Notes under the pieces: model-generated
What the model was told of the DNA's origin: nothing
The model's input: the letters and a program-made list of their open reading frames with translations, nothing else
Database searches by the model: none
Translations under genes and position numbers: made by a program
Part shown: positions 16,458-25,337 of the stretch, one piece after another
Position numbering within the stretch: position 1 is the stretch's first letter
How the letters are laid out: each line of letters begins with the position of its first letter
Assembly: GCA_905197955.1 (NCBI GenBank)
Contig: CAJKAR010000005.1
Coordinates: 62,001 to 126,000, forward strand
DNA length: 64,000 nt
Origin: an uncultured Lentisphaeria bacterium
GTDB taxonomy: Bacteria > Verrucomicrobiota > Lentisphaeria > Victivallales > UBA1829
Reading direction: 5' to 3'

Positions 16458-19073
16458 TTATTTGTTCAGGGAAACGTAATGTTTCTGGATTTCGGGAGTG
16501 CGGACCGCGATGTTCGCGAGGTGGTCGCCGATGTGTTCCAGTTCCCAGAGAAGTTCAATAAAGATGACGCTGCTTTCGACGGAACATTTTCCGGCGTTTC
16601 TACGCGAGACATGTTCCATTTCGTACTGTCGTGTCAGCTGATTGATTTCCCGTTCGTTTTCCATGGCGATGTTGGAGATTTCCGCATCGTTTCCTGTGTA
16701 AGGAATTTCATTGTCGGTTTCGTTCATCATAGCCTGGAGAGCGGGGGAATCTTTCCGTTTTGTGTAGTCCTTCTCGTACTTTTTCGCGAGCTTGTTGATG
16801 CGGCGTTCGCTTGCGAGAGCGGATTCGACACTCTCATGATTGGTGCTTCCGAGAGCAAGAGCAACGTTTTTCGCCTGGAAGTCCAGCAGTTCCCAGAGAG
16901 TGTTGAGATCCTGACGGGCGACATCGGAGAGCTTCACGTTTGCCTTTGCAAGACGTTTTGTCAGTTTCATGATTGTTTCCGTATGATCCGCGATGCGTTC
17001 CGCGTCATTAGTGCAGTGCATGAGCAGGGGAATCAGGTCTGACTGGTGCTGGGTCAGATTCTGGCGAGTGATCTGCACCAGATAATTGGTGACATCCGCC
17101 TGCATTGCATCGACTTTCTTTTCGCGCTCCTTGAGTTCCTTGAAGCCTTCGGGATCGACGGTTGCCTCAATGAAATAGCGGTTGACCGCCTGATCGATCA
17201 TGGCCCAGGAATCCTGCACCATCCGCCGGATTTCGACGACGACCTGTTCCAGTGCAATCGTCGGAGTTGCCAGCAGGTGCGGTTCGAGCGATTTTGTGCT
17301 GGTCGAAGCCGTATCGCGGATCGGCAGCAGTTTTTCGCACATCAGGGTAAAGAGTCCCATGACCGGGAAGATTACTGTCACCGCAAGCACGTTGAACATC
17401 GTATGCGCCATGGCGATGTGGCGTTCCACGTTCTGAGGAATTGCCGCGAAAACGTCGCCCGGCGTCATATAATTGATGAAATAGAGAAACACCGGGATTT
17501 TATCCGGTCCATACGGAACGTAGAAGAGAATCACCATCAGAATCGTTCCGATCAAATTGAACATGAAATGCGCGAGAGCCGCCTGTTTCGCCACGCGGTT
17601 TGCGGCGAGGGAGGCGAGGAACATTGTGATGGTCGTTCCGATATTGGTTCCGAGCAGCAGCGGTACTGCCGTGTAAAAGTTGATCAGTCCGCCCGCGGCA
17701 AGCGCCAGAACGATACCCATTGCGGCGGAACTCGACTGGATGATGAAGGTTGCCACCATGCCGATGGCGATGGCTCCGAGAACCGCTGCGATCGGCATAT
17801 ATCCCTGCGGTGTGACCGGTGCGCAGTCGAAGAATCGGAAGAAGTTGACGAACGTCGGGAAGTTGCCCAGCGTTTTCAGCTCCGTGCTCATCATTTCCAT
17901 ACCGAAAAAGAGCATACCGAATCCGAGCACCGTTTCACCCCATCCCTGAACGACGCGCCGTTTGGAGAGAGCCATCATCATGAATCCGATTGCGACTGCG
18001 GGGAGGGCGAGTCCGCTCAGGTTGAACGAGATGATCTGCGCCGTGACGGTTGTTCCGATGTTGGCTCCGAAGATGATTCCGACCGCCTGTTTCAGCGTCA
18101 GAAGACCGGCATTGATGAAGCCGACCACCATCACGGTGGTTGCACTGGACGACTGAATCACTGCCGTGACCGCGGTTCCTGCAAGAATGGCGACAAATCC
18201 GTTGCGGGAGAAGAACTGAAGCACCCGTTTCATATTTTCTCCGGCGATCTTCAGGAGTCCGTCGCCCATCATTTTCATACCGAAGATGAAGAATGCCAGT
18301 CCTCCGATCACCGTGATGATGACGGTTGTCAGATCCACTCCGAGAACGCGGAACTGACTTGTCCGCAGGAAGTATCCGCTTTTCGGGTCAGCCACCTCGA
18401 CACCGATCCTGTACTCTCCGGTTGTTTTCCCGAGCCGGACCTGTGTGGATGCCACACCGTTCCGATTCGTGAGAGCCGAGTGTGTATTCACTTTAGCCGT
18501 ATTTTTCCGTTCCGGACTGGAAAGGACCGAGAAATAGACAGGGACATTTTCCGCCGGTTTTCCATCCGGACGCACAAGTGTGATGGAGAGCGGTTTCGGC
18601 AGATATTCTCCTGCGAGTCCCTCCTGTTCGGCGCCGTCGAGTCTGGCACCGACGATGAAGCGGATCGTTTTGCTTTTATCTTCTGCTCCGACCGGTGTGA
18701 TTTTGAGATAATTATCTCCGGTCTCCGTTCCAGCTTTCACTGTGACGGAAACGGTTCCGGAGACATCGGTTTTTGCAACGTTCGGTTCGACGGTAAGCCG
18801 GGATCCGTCAACCGGAGTGAAGAGAATCTCCTGTCCGGAAACTGGCAGGAGCTTGGAATCCGGTCTGAGATTCAACCCCTTTTCCCTGCCGAGCAGTTCT
18901 ACGCGGAGTTGTCTGGAAAAAGATTCGCCCGGCAGTGCGCACTGCTCGGCTCCGTCGGCGATTTTTACTTCTGCCACGGTCAGATTTTTCGAGTTGTCCC
19001 CGCAGGCGGAGAGGAGGAGCAGCAGAATCAGAGCAAGTGAGGCAAGCGTTCCGGAGGCGATGATTTTTCTCAT
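16458..19073 (-). CDS. Na/Pi cotransporter family protein with lipoprotein-like Ig domains and PhoU tail
   Basis: The 871-residue protein has three parts. Residues 1-245 are a lipoprotein-like signal (LILLLLLSAC) and two beta-rich Ig/invasin-like repeats (GTVSVTVKAGTETGDNYLKI; NGVASTQVRLGKTTGEYRIGV). Residues 250-600 are the NptA/PF02690 transporter with the duplicated QSSSATT and QSSSAAM motifs and GANIGTT/GTNIGTT partners. Residues 610-871 are a PhoU-like helical domain (HCTNDAERIADHTETI, ELEHIGDHLANIAV). It should move phosphate with sodium, with the PhoU part in the cytoplasm. The added N-terminal periplasmic Ig region is unusual for NptA. There is no strong ribosome binding site, but the lipoprotein signal supports the start. 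Confidence 0.85.
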   Translation of the reverse strand: MRKIIASGTLASLALILLLLLSACGDNSKNLTVAEVKIADGAEQCALPGESFSRQLRVELLGREKGLNLRPDSKLLPVSGQEILFTPVDGSRLTVEPNVAKTDVSGTVSVTVKAGTETGDNYLKITPVGAEDKSKTIRFIVGARLDGAEQEGLAGEYLPKPLSITLVRPDGKPAENVPVYFSVLSSPERKNTAKVNTHSALTNRNGVASTQVRLGKTTGEYRIGVEVADPKSGYFLRTSQFRVLGVDLTTVIITVIGGLAFFIFGMKMMGDGLLKIAGENMKRVLQFFSRNGFVAILAGTAVTAVIQSSSATTVMVVGFINAGLLTLKQAVGIIFGANIGTTVTAQIISFNLSGLALPAVAIGFMMMALSKRRVVQGWGETVLGFGMLFFGMEMMSTELKTLGNFPTFVNFFRFFDCAPVTPQGYMPIAAVLGAIAIGMVATFIIQSSSAAMGIVLALAAGGLINFYTAVPLLLGTNIGTTITMFLASLAANRVAKQAALAHFMFNLIGTILMVILFYVPYGPDKIPVFLYFINYMTPGDVFAAIPQNVERHIAMAHTMFNVLAVTVIFPVMGLFTLMCEKLLPIRDTASTSTKSLEPHLLATPTIALEQVVVEIRRMVQDSWAMIDQAVNRYFIEATVDPEGFKELKEREKKVDAMQADVTNYLVQITRQNLTQHQSDLIPLLMHCTNDAERIADHTETIMKLTKRLAKANVKLSDVARQDLNTLWELLDFQAKNVALALGSTNHESVESALASERRINKLAKKYEKDYTKRKDSPALQAMMNETDNEIPYTGNDAEISNIAMENEREINQLTRQYEMEHVSRRNAGKCSVESSVIFIELLWELEHIGDHLANIAVRTPEIQKHYVSLNK

Positions 19074-19215
19074 GCAAGAAATCCCGTGTTATGTTTAGCG
19101 TTGTGTTTTTCGGACCGAATCTGTCCAAAGCTCAAGATTGATAATCCCGGTAATTTACACCCGAAAAGGCATTTTCTCAAGATACGGTCCGCATTTTTTG
19201 CGCTTTTCGGACCTT

Positions 19216-20049
19216 TCAGCCTTGAAAATACACGGTGAGAAAGCGGTTTACGCCGAAGCAGTCCTTTCGGATTTCCGGATTTTTCAGAAACGGAAGCCTC
19301 TCCGCATATGCGGCAAGAGGACCGGTCTGTTCCTCTCCCATTTCAAAGACAGCAATTCCTTCGGGGAGCAGATGATCCCGCAGATCTCGTAGGGCACTCT
19401 TGATCAGAGCCATTCCCTCGTCTTCCGCGAACAGGGCGATTTCCGGTTCGAAATCGCGGACCTCTTTTTGCAGATTCTGTTTTTCCCGGAACGGGATGTA
19501 AGGCAGATTGGCCGCTACCGCATTGAATTTCATTCCGGGAAACGGTTCGAAGAGGGAGCCCGGACGGAATTCGACATTCGGAAGATCGTATGCCGCAAGA
19601 TTGCGTTTTGCCCAGTAGAGCGCGTCGGCGGAGAGTTCGCTGCCGAAGACGGAGACGTCGCTTCGCTCGCGGGCGATTGCGATTGCGACCGCTCCGGATC
19701 CCACTCCCAGTTCACAGCAGGTTCCGCCTTCCGGGATCCGAGCCGTCAGAAATTCGACGATTCCCCACGTTTCCGGGCGCGGAATCAGGCATCCTCTGCC
19801 GACTTTCAGGAGCAGATCCCCGAAATATTCATCTCCGAGAATGTATTGGAGCGGCTCGCCGTTCTGCCTGCGTTGCGCCATTGCCTGCGCCCGCGCGATT
19901 TCCCCTTCCTCCAGCGGACGGCGGCTGAACAGAATCTCCATTACGGGAATGGCAGTTGCCCTGGAGACGATCCATCCGGATTCCTGATCCGCATTGCCGC
20001 AGTTTTCCAGCATTTTGCAAATCTGTTTTTTCAGCTCCTCTGCTGTCAT
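19216..20049 (-). CDS. prmC: Peptide chain release factor N5-glutamine methyltransferase
   Basis: PrmC methylates the Gln of the GGQ motif in release factors RF1 and RF2 using SAM. The 277-residue product has the helical N-terminal domain (EPLQYILGDEYFGDLLLKV), IPRPET before the methyltransferase fold, the SAM-binding ELGVGSGAVAIAIA (about 113-126) and the substrate motif at 181-184. That motif reads NLPY rather than the usual NPPY. Length is typical. It is divergent from ldcA, with 125 bases between the starts. No operon partner is obvious; the Na/Pi gene lies downstream on the same strand. Confidence 0.88.
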   Translation of the reverse strand: MTAEELKKQICKMLENCGNADQESGWIVSRATAIPVMEILFSRRPLEEGEIARAQAMAQRRQNGEPLQYILGDEYFGDLLLKVGRGCLIPRPETWGIVEFLTARIPEGGTCCELGVGSGAVAIAIARERSDVSVFGSELSADALYWAKRNLAAYDLPNVEFRPGSLFEPFPGMKFNAVAANLPYIPFREKQNLQKEVRDFEPEIALFAEDEGMALIKSALRDLRDHLLPEGIAVFEMGEEQTGPLAAYAERLPFLKNPEIRKDCFGVNRFLTVYFQG

Positions 20050-20137
20050 GGTTCCGCCTTCTGTTTTTATTTGATCTCCGGATCTTCCACTCTTTCCGAT
20101 CCCGGTAAAATAGCACCGAAGAAAGAAAAATTCCTGC

Positions 20138-20165
20138 TTGTTTATTTTTTTTTTCGCATTATAAT
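20138..20165 (+). promoter_or_regulatory. Sigma-70 promoter of ldcA, placing the start site at the ATG
   Basis: TTGTTT (20138-20143), 16 bases and TATAAT (20160-20165) end only 9 bases before the ATG at 20175. Transcription would start about 20172, leaving almost no leader, and no Shine-Dalgarno sequence is present. Confidence 0.65.
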
Positions 20166-20174
20166 AACGGCATT

Positions 20175-21065
20175 ATGAAGAATCCATTTCCAAGACAGGT
20201 AAAAAGAATTGGCGTTGCGGCGCCTGCGAGTTCCGCGGATCGTTCCCGTTTCGCTTCCTCCGGAGCCTGGCTGCGGGAGCGAGGCATCGAGCTGGTTGAA
20301 GGGGAGCATCTTTTTTCCGGAGCAGCGCTGCCATATCTTTCCGCATCCGATGATGATCGGGCGGAGGATCTGAACCGGCTGATTCGCGATCCCTCCATCG
20401 ATGTGATCCAATGTCTTCGCGGGGGGTACGGTTCTCCGCGCATTCTGGACCGGATCGACTGGGACTCTCTCCGCCGGCGACCTCTTCCGCTGATTGGTTT
20501 CAGCGACATTACGGCGATTCATCTTGCCATGCTTGCGAAACGGGCAGGCGTGCCGGTTGCGGGACAGATGGCGGCGAATCTTTCCGAGTCCATGAAGGAT
20601 CCGGCGACTTTTCTTTCCTTTCAGCGGGCGCTGGCTGTGGCATTCCTGGGGAAGAAGGTGTTTTCGGAGTCCATTCCGCTGGAAGTGCTTCAGGAGGGGG
20701 ATTGCGGGGGGCGGATCGTGACGGCAAATCTGACTCTGCTTGCCGCGCTCTGCGGATCGGAATATCTGCCGGATTTTTCCGGAAGCATTCTGATTGTGGA
20801 GGATGTCGGCGAGCCGGTGCGGAAGATTGACCGTCATCTGACCCAGCTCCGTCATGCGGGAATTCTCGGACGGGTTTCCGGACTGATCTTCGCCCAGTTT
20901 ACCGACTGCGGAGAGGAGGCGGTTCGCAGAGAGCTGTTTTGCGAGTTCGCCGGATTTGTCAACGGACCGGTTTTGAATGGACTTGCTTTCGGACACGAAA
21001 TTCCGTCGCTCTCCTTTGTCTGCGGAGAGGAAGGTGCCATTCGGGATGGCCGGCTGCTGTTCTGA
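20175..21065 (+). CDS. ldcA: LD-carboxypeptidase (peptidase S66)
   Basis: This 296-residue cytoplasmic enzyme of the S66 family removes the terminal D-Ala from L,D-linked tetrapeptides during murein recycling. IGVAAPASSADRSRF at the start, CLRGGYGSPRILDRID and LPLIGFSDITAIHLA (nucleophile Ser about 110) are the family landmarks. VEDVGEPVRKIDRHLTQL supplies the catalytic Glu, and the C-terminal GLAFGHE the His. Length is normal. The gene is divergent from prmC and appears to be leaderless. Its stop is 10 bases before the convergent MBL gene's end. Confidence 0.88.
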   Translation: MKNPFPRQVKRIGVAAPASSADRSRFASSGAWLRERGIELVEGEHLFSGAALPYLSASDDDRAEDLNRLIRDPSIDVIQCLRGGYGSPRILDRIDWDSLRRRPLPLIGFSDITAIHLAMLAKRAGVPVAGQMAANLSESMKDPATFLSFQRALAVAFLGKKVFSESIPLEVLQEGDCGGRIVTANLTLLAALCGSEYLPDFSGSILIVEDVGEPVRKIDRHLTQLRHAGILGRVSGLIFAQFTDCGEEAVRRELFCEFAGFVNGPVLNGLAFGHEIPSLSFVCGEEGAIRDGRLLF

Positions 21066-21075
21066 GTTCCATTGC

Positions 21076-21957
21076 TTACTGGACCGTCTGCCAGAGCAGA
21101 CGGTTTTCCTCGAAGATCGCGGAGAGTCTTCCCGTGTCGCAGAGATACGAGAGACAGGAACGGATCGTGCTTCCGACCAGTACATACTGATTAAAATCCA
21201 GTCGCAGCGCATAGTGATCGAACACCCGCTTCAGAAGCTCTTCAAACGGGAGCGGAGTCCGGCAGAGCTCCGTGAGAAGATTCAGAATTTCCAGCACCTT
21301 TTCGCGATTTTTCCGGGCCAGCGGAACAGGCGTTTCCAGAATCGGCGCATGGGATGGAATAAAGAAGCGGCCGGCAAGTCCTTCGATCTGTTCCAGAGTG
21401 TTCAGAAATTCGGCAACATCATAGAGGAAAAAAATGTGGTACTTGTCCAGAATGTGTTCTCCGCCCATGCAGTCGGCTAGGAACCAGACCCCGTCCGGTG
21501 TTCGAAAACCGGTCATGCCGAAGAAATGGCCCGGCAGATCCAGAATCTCCATTCCGGACGGAAGATGAGCCGCAGAGAGCGGTTCCGCTTCACAGGCAGG
21601 TGCCATTAGAAACTTGTTTCTTAAAACTTTGCACGGAAAGCCTCCGTAAAGAAAGGATGGCTCCAGAGCGGGATGGCGGATGAAATCGCATTCCTTGTCT
21701 GAGGCATAAACCGGACAGGATGTGCGTTCTTTAAGATAGCAGGCGCCTCCCGAATGATCGGCATTGGAATGCGTCAGAAGAAGCGCTTTCAGATGCCACT
21801 GGTTCTGATCCAGATGTTTGAGGATTTTTTTTGCGGCATCCTTGTCGTTTCCGCTGTCGATGAGCCAGACTTCGTGCTCCGATTCGCGGAAGATGCCGAT
21901 TTTTGACGGACTTTCAATGCAGAATGTATTCTCCGTAACCTGAATCAGTTCGTACAT
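21076..21957 (-). CDS. Metallo-beta-lactamase fold hydrolase
   Basis: The start at 21957 (MYELIQVTENTFCIES) has GGGAGG 6-7 bases upstream; a longer frame overlaps the next gene. The 293-residue protein carries the MBL metal motif as THSNADHSGG, where the second ligand of HxHxDH is Asn, a variant common in one clostridial-type MBL branch. LPGHFFGMTGF, FLADCMGGE and FIPSHAPILE provide the remaining ligands and fold landmarks. A C-terminal helical domain (about 215-293) with an FDHY...SYLCDTGRL segment looks like a winged helix. The substrate is unknown. It starts 58 bases after the MmcB-like gene stop and may share its transcript. Confidence 0.75.
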   Translation of the reverse strand: MYELIQVTENTFCIESPSKIGIFRESEHEVWLIDSGNDKDAAKKILKHLDQNQWHLKALLLTHSNADHSGGACYLKERTSCPVYASDKECDFIRHPALEPSFLYGGFPCKVLRNKFLMAPACEAEPLSAAHLPSGMEILDLPGHFFGMTGFRTPDGVWFLADCMGGEHILDKYHIFFLYDVAEFLNTLEQIEGLAGRFFIPSHAPILETPVPLARKNREKVLEILNLLTELCRTPLPFEELLKRVFDHYALRLDFNQYVLVGSTIRSCLSYLCDTGRLSAIFEENRLLWQTVQ

Positions 21958-22015
21958 GATTTCCCTCCCGGTGTTTGCGGCATGACGGAACGGATCCCGG
22001 TCCTGCGCCGATTGT

Positions 22016-23329
22016 TCAGAGAAAATGTTCCAGTCTGCGGCGGCGGGGCGGACGGCGGAACGAGATTTTGCCGCTGGAGGAAAGATAAACCCCGTGGGCA
22101 AACAGCACGTCATTCAGCGACGAAGCCGCAATGTTCTGCGAAAGATGCAGCATATTCTCCTGCGGGCACTCCCGCGGTAGAGCCCGCTTGGCAACCGTGA
22201 CGGACAAGTTGCGGGAGACATAGAGCAGTCCCCATCCTTCCGCCAGTTCGTTTGGATGAATCAGTCCTTCCGGAACCGCAAGGTAGAGTTCGTTTGCGAC
22301 ATTGGCCCTGCGGATGCGTTCGAACCGGCTTCCCCGATAGAGCGCCCGTTCGTAATCTCGGATCTTGCGCAGACAGAGTTTGTATTCCGGATTTTTCGTG
22401 CCGGAATAATTCCAGTATTCGATCTCCGGAAAGAGAACATCGGAATCTCGCAGGTGCGGTTCCCGAATCCGGATCTCCGCTTCGATCGCCTGTCTGCGCT
22501 CCTGTTCGAGTCGAAGCTGAGGAACGATCTCTTCACTGCCTGAGCATTCCGGCCAGCAGGAACTTCGCGTTGCGCGCGCCTCCACCAGCACCGTTCGTTC
22601 CGGCTGGAGCAGACGGTTCTTGCCGGGTGTGGACCAGAATGCCGCTGCATCGGCTCGGAATTTGATCAGACGGGTCGGAACACGAGTTGCCGCTGCCGTC
22701 GGAAAACCCGACGCAAGCCATGCCAGCGCCGCCCGCTGCAGTTCCCTTTGAAATACCAGAGGCTGACGGGGCACCGGACGGGATGATACCCGTACCTGAA
22801 CCGGCTCCGGTGCCGGATGCGCTTCTTCCACAGGCTCCTTCCGGGAGAATTCCGAATAGACAAATTTCTGTACGACCGGTTCCTGCGGGATTTGCGGAAT
22901 CTGCGAAATCTGCGGAAGAGCTTCCTGGAGCTGTTCCGGAAGGATCGGTTGCGGTTCCACCTTCGGCGGGGCGGGTTCTTCGGCAGGTTCCTGCGGAAGA
23001 GCTTCCGGGAAAGTGGAGAGCTGTTCGATGGAGGTGGCTGATTCCGAATCCGGAATCACAGGAGTTTCTGCGGAAAGAGGATCCGCAAGTTCGGAGGAAG
23101 ATTCCGGAAGTTCCGATTCTGGAAGTTCCGGTTCCGGAAATTCATCAAATGCCGGGGATGGATTCAGATCATCGGCATCGTCGGTAACAGGGGAGGAGGT
23201 ATCTTCCTCATCGTCTTCCAGTAAAGAATCATCCACGGGAGCGGCGATCTGCCGTCCCCCGTGGAGATTGGTATTTTCCGTATCCGCAAAGTCGAAACTT
23301 AACTGCAAATCTGCAAAGTTTTCAGACAT
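22016..23329 (-). CDS. MmcB-like PD-(D/E)XK nuclease with acidic/proline-rich N-terminus
   Basis: The start at 23329 (MSENFADLQLSFDF) has GGAAGGA upstream; an ATG six codons earlier lacks such a site. In the 437-residue product, residues 25-195 are low complexity, first acidic (DDEEDTSS, ELPESELPESSSEL) then Pro/Gln-rich (EALPQISQIPQIPQEP). The C-terminal half resembles MmcB/restriction-like DNA repair nucleases: RADAAAFW and TVLVEARAT fit the D..ExK-type core with Arg in place of Lys, and LYLAVPEGLIHPNELAEGWGLLYV fits the MmcB 'faVp..f....lP...Gl.v' strand. A role in DNA repair is inferred from the family. The core Lys is not obvious, so catalysis is uncertain. Confidence 0.55.
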   Translation of the reverse strand: MSENFADLQLSFDFADTENTNLHGGRQIAAPVDDSLLEDDEEDTSSPVTDDADDLNPSPAFDEFPEPELPESELPESSSELADPLSAETPVIPDSESATSIEQLSTFPEALPQEPAEEPAPPKVEPQPILPEQLQEALPQISQIPQIPQEPVVQKFVYSEFSRKEPVEEAHPAPEPVQVRVSSRPVPRQPLVFQRELQRAALAWLASGFPTAAATRVPTRLIKFRADAAAFWSTPGKNRLLQPERTVLVEARATRSSCWPECSGSEEIVPQLRLEQERRQAIEAEIRIREPHLRDSDVLFPEIEYWNYSGTKNPEYKLCLRKIRDYERALYRGSRFERIRRANVANELYLAVPEGLIHPNELAEGWGLLYVSRNLSVTVAKRALPRECPQENMLHLSQNIAASSLNDVLFAHGVYLSSSGKISFRRPPRRRRLEHFL

Positions 23330-23364
23330 GACGTAAATTCCTTCCAATGCGGACGTGGTTTATT

Positions 23365-25128
23365 TCAGTCTTTTTTGCTTTCGCGGACAACATCGAGGCT
23401 GTCGAGGCTGTCACCGATGAGCTGACCCATGTCGCCGAGCGCTTCGCCCGGTTTCAGAGCGGCAGCAACTTCTTCGCCGGCCGCCTTGAGATCATCTTCG
23501 GAGAAGCCTTCCTCAAGCGCCTTGATGGAGAGGCCGATACGGCGCTCATCGCGGTCGATCTTGATGACTCTGGCTTCGATTTCCTGTCCGAGGGAGAGTT
23601 TGTCTTTGACCTTCTCCACGCGATCCTTGCTGATCTGGGAGATGTGAACCAGACCGTCGATCTTGTGGGAGAGTTCGACAAACGCACCGAAAGCGGTGAT
23701 CTTCGTGATTTTTCCGGAAACAACATCGCCGATCTTGTAGAGATCATTGATGTTTGCCCAGGGATCCTCTTCGATCTGCTTGAGACCGAGGGAGATTCTC
23801 TGCTGCTGCGGGTCGATGTCAAGAATGACGGCTTCGACTTCATCGCCGACCTTGAGCATTTCGTTCGGGTTGTTGATCTTGCGTGTCCAGGACATGTCGG
23901 AGACGTGGATCATTCCGTCGATGTCGTTTTCGATTTCGACGAACGCACCGTAGCTGGTCATGTTGCGGACTTTGCCTTTGATGCGGCTGCCGGCCGGATA
24001 TTTCTCAGCCAGAACTTCCCACGGATTGCGGGTCTTCTGACGGAGTCCGAGGGAGATCTTCTTGCCTTCCTTGTCGATGTCGAGAACGACCGCCTCAACC
24101 TCTTCGCCGACACTGACGATATCGCCGGCCTTCGTGACGCGCTTCGTCCAGGACATTTCAGAAACGTGAATGAGTCCTTCAACACCTTCCTCAATCTCGA
24201 CAAACGCACCGTAGGGCATGATGTTGACGATTCTGCCCTTGACCGTGGAGCCTGCCGGATATTTGGCTTCGACTTCATCCCACGGATTCTTGCTCTTCTG
24301 CTTGAGTCCGAGGGAGACGCGCTCTTTCTCATAGTCGATGTCGAGGATCATGACCTCGATCTCCTGTCCGAGTTCCAGCATTTCGTTCGGATGGGAGATG
24401 CGGCCCCAGGACATGTCGGTAATGTGGAGAAGTCCGTCTATGCCGCCAAGGTCGATGAACGCACCGAAGTCGGTGATGTTCTTGACGATACCTTTGCGGA
24501 TCTGATTGACTTCCATATCTTTGAGAAGCTGTGTGCGGCGATCCTTGCGGGACTCTTCGAGGAGTTCGCGGCGGGAAACAACGATGTTCCGGCGATCCTG
24601 ATTGATCTTGAGGATCTTGAATTCGTATTCCTTGCCGATGAAATCGTCCATGTTCTTGACAGGGCCGATATCGATCTGGGAGCCGGGAAGGAACGCTTCG
24701 ACGCCGTTGAGATCGATAATGATACCGCCTTTGACACGGTGCTTCATCAGACCGGTGATGACACTGCCTTCGCCGTATTCGCTGGTGATCTTGTTCCAGG
24801 ACTTGATGAAGTTCGCCTTCTGGAGGCTGATGCCGGGCATGCTGTTTTCGTTTTCGATTTCTTCCAGGAAGACGTCGATTTCGTCACCGACTTTCGCATC
24901 GGCCCAGTTTCTGAATTCCGCGGCGGGAATGAATCCTTCCGCTTTGTAGCCGATGTCAACGAGAACGCCGTCGTTTCTCTTTTCGACGATTTTTCCGGAG
25001 ACGATCGAATTCTCTACGAATTCACTCTTCTGCTCATTCGCGAGAAGGTCATCCATGGAGATGTTGTCTGTGGAGAGATCGACGTAGCTTTTGATCTCTT
25101 TCGGTGCGCTTGCTTCTGTTGTGCTCAT
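23365..25128 (-). CDS. rpsA: Ribosomal protein S1
   Basis: The 587-residue protein has six S1 RNA-binding domains in order (VSGKIVEKRNDGVLVDIG; ITGLMKHRVKGGIIIDL; RKGIVKNITDFGAFIDLGG; VKGRIVNIMPYGAFVEI; IKGKVRNMTSYGAFVEI; VSGKITKITAFGAFVEL), the layout of full-length bacterial S1, which brings mRNA to the 30S subunit. The start at 25128 (MSTTEASAPKE) is preferred over one 15 codons upstream. There is no strong Shine-Dalgarno, as is common for rpsA. The leader at 25129-25208 holds a 7-bp hairpin, a possible autoregulation site. The acidic C-terminal tail of about 40 residues is lineage-specific. Confidence 0.95.
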   Translation of the reverse strand: MSTTEASAPKEIKSYVDLSTDNISMDDLLANEQKSEFVENSIVSGKIVEKRNDGVLVDIGYKAEGFIPAAEFRNWADAKVGDEIDVFLEEIENENSMPGISLQKANFIKSWNKITSEYGEGSVITGLMKHRVKGGIIIDLNGVEAFLPGSQIDIGPVKNMDDFIGKEYEFKILKINQDRRNIVVSRRELLEESRKDRRTQLLKDMEVNQIRKGIVKNITDFGAFIDLGGIDGLLHITDMSWGRISHPNEMLELGQEIEVMILDIDYEKERVSLGLKQKSKNPWDEVEAKYPAGSTVKGRIVNIMPYGAFVEIEEGVEGLIHVSEMSWTKRVTKAGDIVSVGEEVEAVVLDIDKEGKKISLGLRQKTRNPWEVLAEKYPAGSRIKGKVRNMTSYGAFVEIENDIDGMIHVSDMSWTRKINNPNEMLKVGDEVEAVILDIDPQQQRISLGLKQIEEDPWANINDLYKIGDVVSGKITKITAFGAFVELSHKIDGLVHISQISKDRVEKVKDKLSLGQEIEARVIKIDRDERRIGLSIKALEEGFSEDDLKAAGEEVAAALKPGEALGDMGQLIGDSLDSLDVVRESKKD

Positions 25129-25179
25129 GTTTTCTTGTTTTCTTTTGGTTTGTTTACGATATGTTTCCAACAAATCATA

Positions 25180-25198
25180 TTCCCGCCGATTGCGGGAA
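25180..25198 (-). promoter_or_regulatory. Hairpin in the rpsA 5' leader
   Basis: TTCCCGC/GCGGGAA with a 5-base loop lies about 52 bases before the rpsA start and inside the predicted transcript. S1 represses its own mRNA in other bacteria through leader hairpins, so a similar role is possible. Confidence 0.4.
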
Positions 25199-25214
25199 CA
25201 CGCGTCAAGTGTTT

Positions 25215-25242
25215 AAAATATTACAACTTAGGGAAAAGTCAA
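25215..25242 (-). promoter_or_regulatory. Predicted rpsA promoter
   Basis: On the minus strand TTGACT (25242-25237), 16 bases and TATTTT (25220-25215) would give an 80-base leader for rpsA. Confidence 0.5.
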
Positions 25243-25337
25243 GGTGATGATATGAAAAATCGCATCTTCCGGAAACCTCTTCCGGGGCCTTTCCTGTGTT
25301 GAGGAGCTGCCGCTTTTCGGAAGCACTTTCTTAAATA

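Noticed and set aside
17046..19040. 664-codon His/Asp/Arg-rich plus-strand ORF opposite the Na/Pi transporter
   Set aside because: Composition is that of a reverse-complement shadow; the minus strand encodes complete NptA and PhoU motifs.
22817..23041. Repeated short motifs (TTGCGGAATCTGCG-like) that look like a direct-repeat array
   Set aside because: They are codon-level repeats encoding the QIPQIPQ part of the MmcB-like protein's low-complexity region, not a CRISPR or mobile repeat.
23347..25302. 651-codon plus-strand ORF opposite rpsA
   Set aside because: It is a shadow of the six-repeat S1 gene; the apparent repeats are antisense of the S1 domains.
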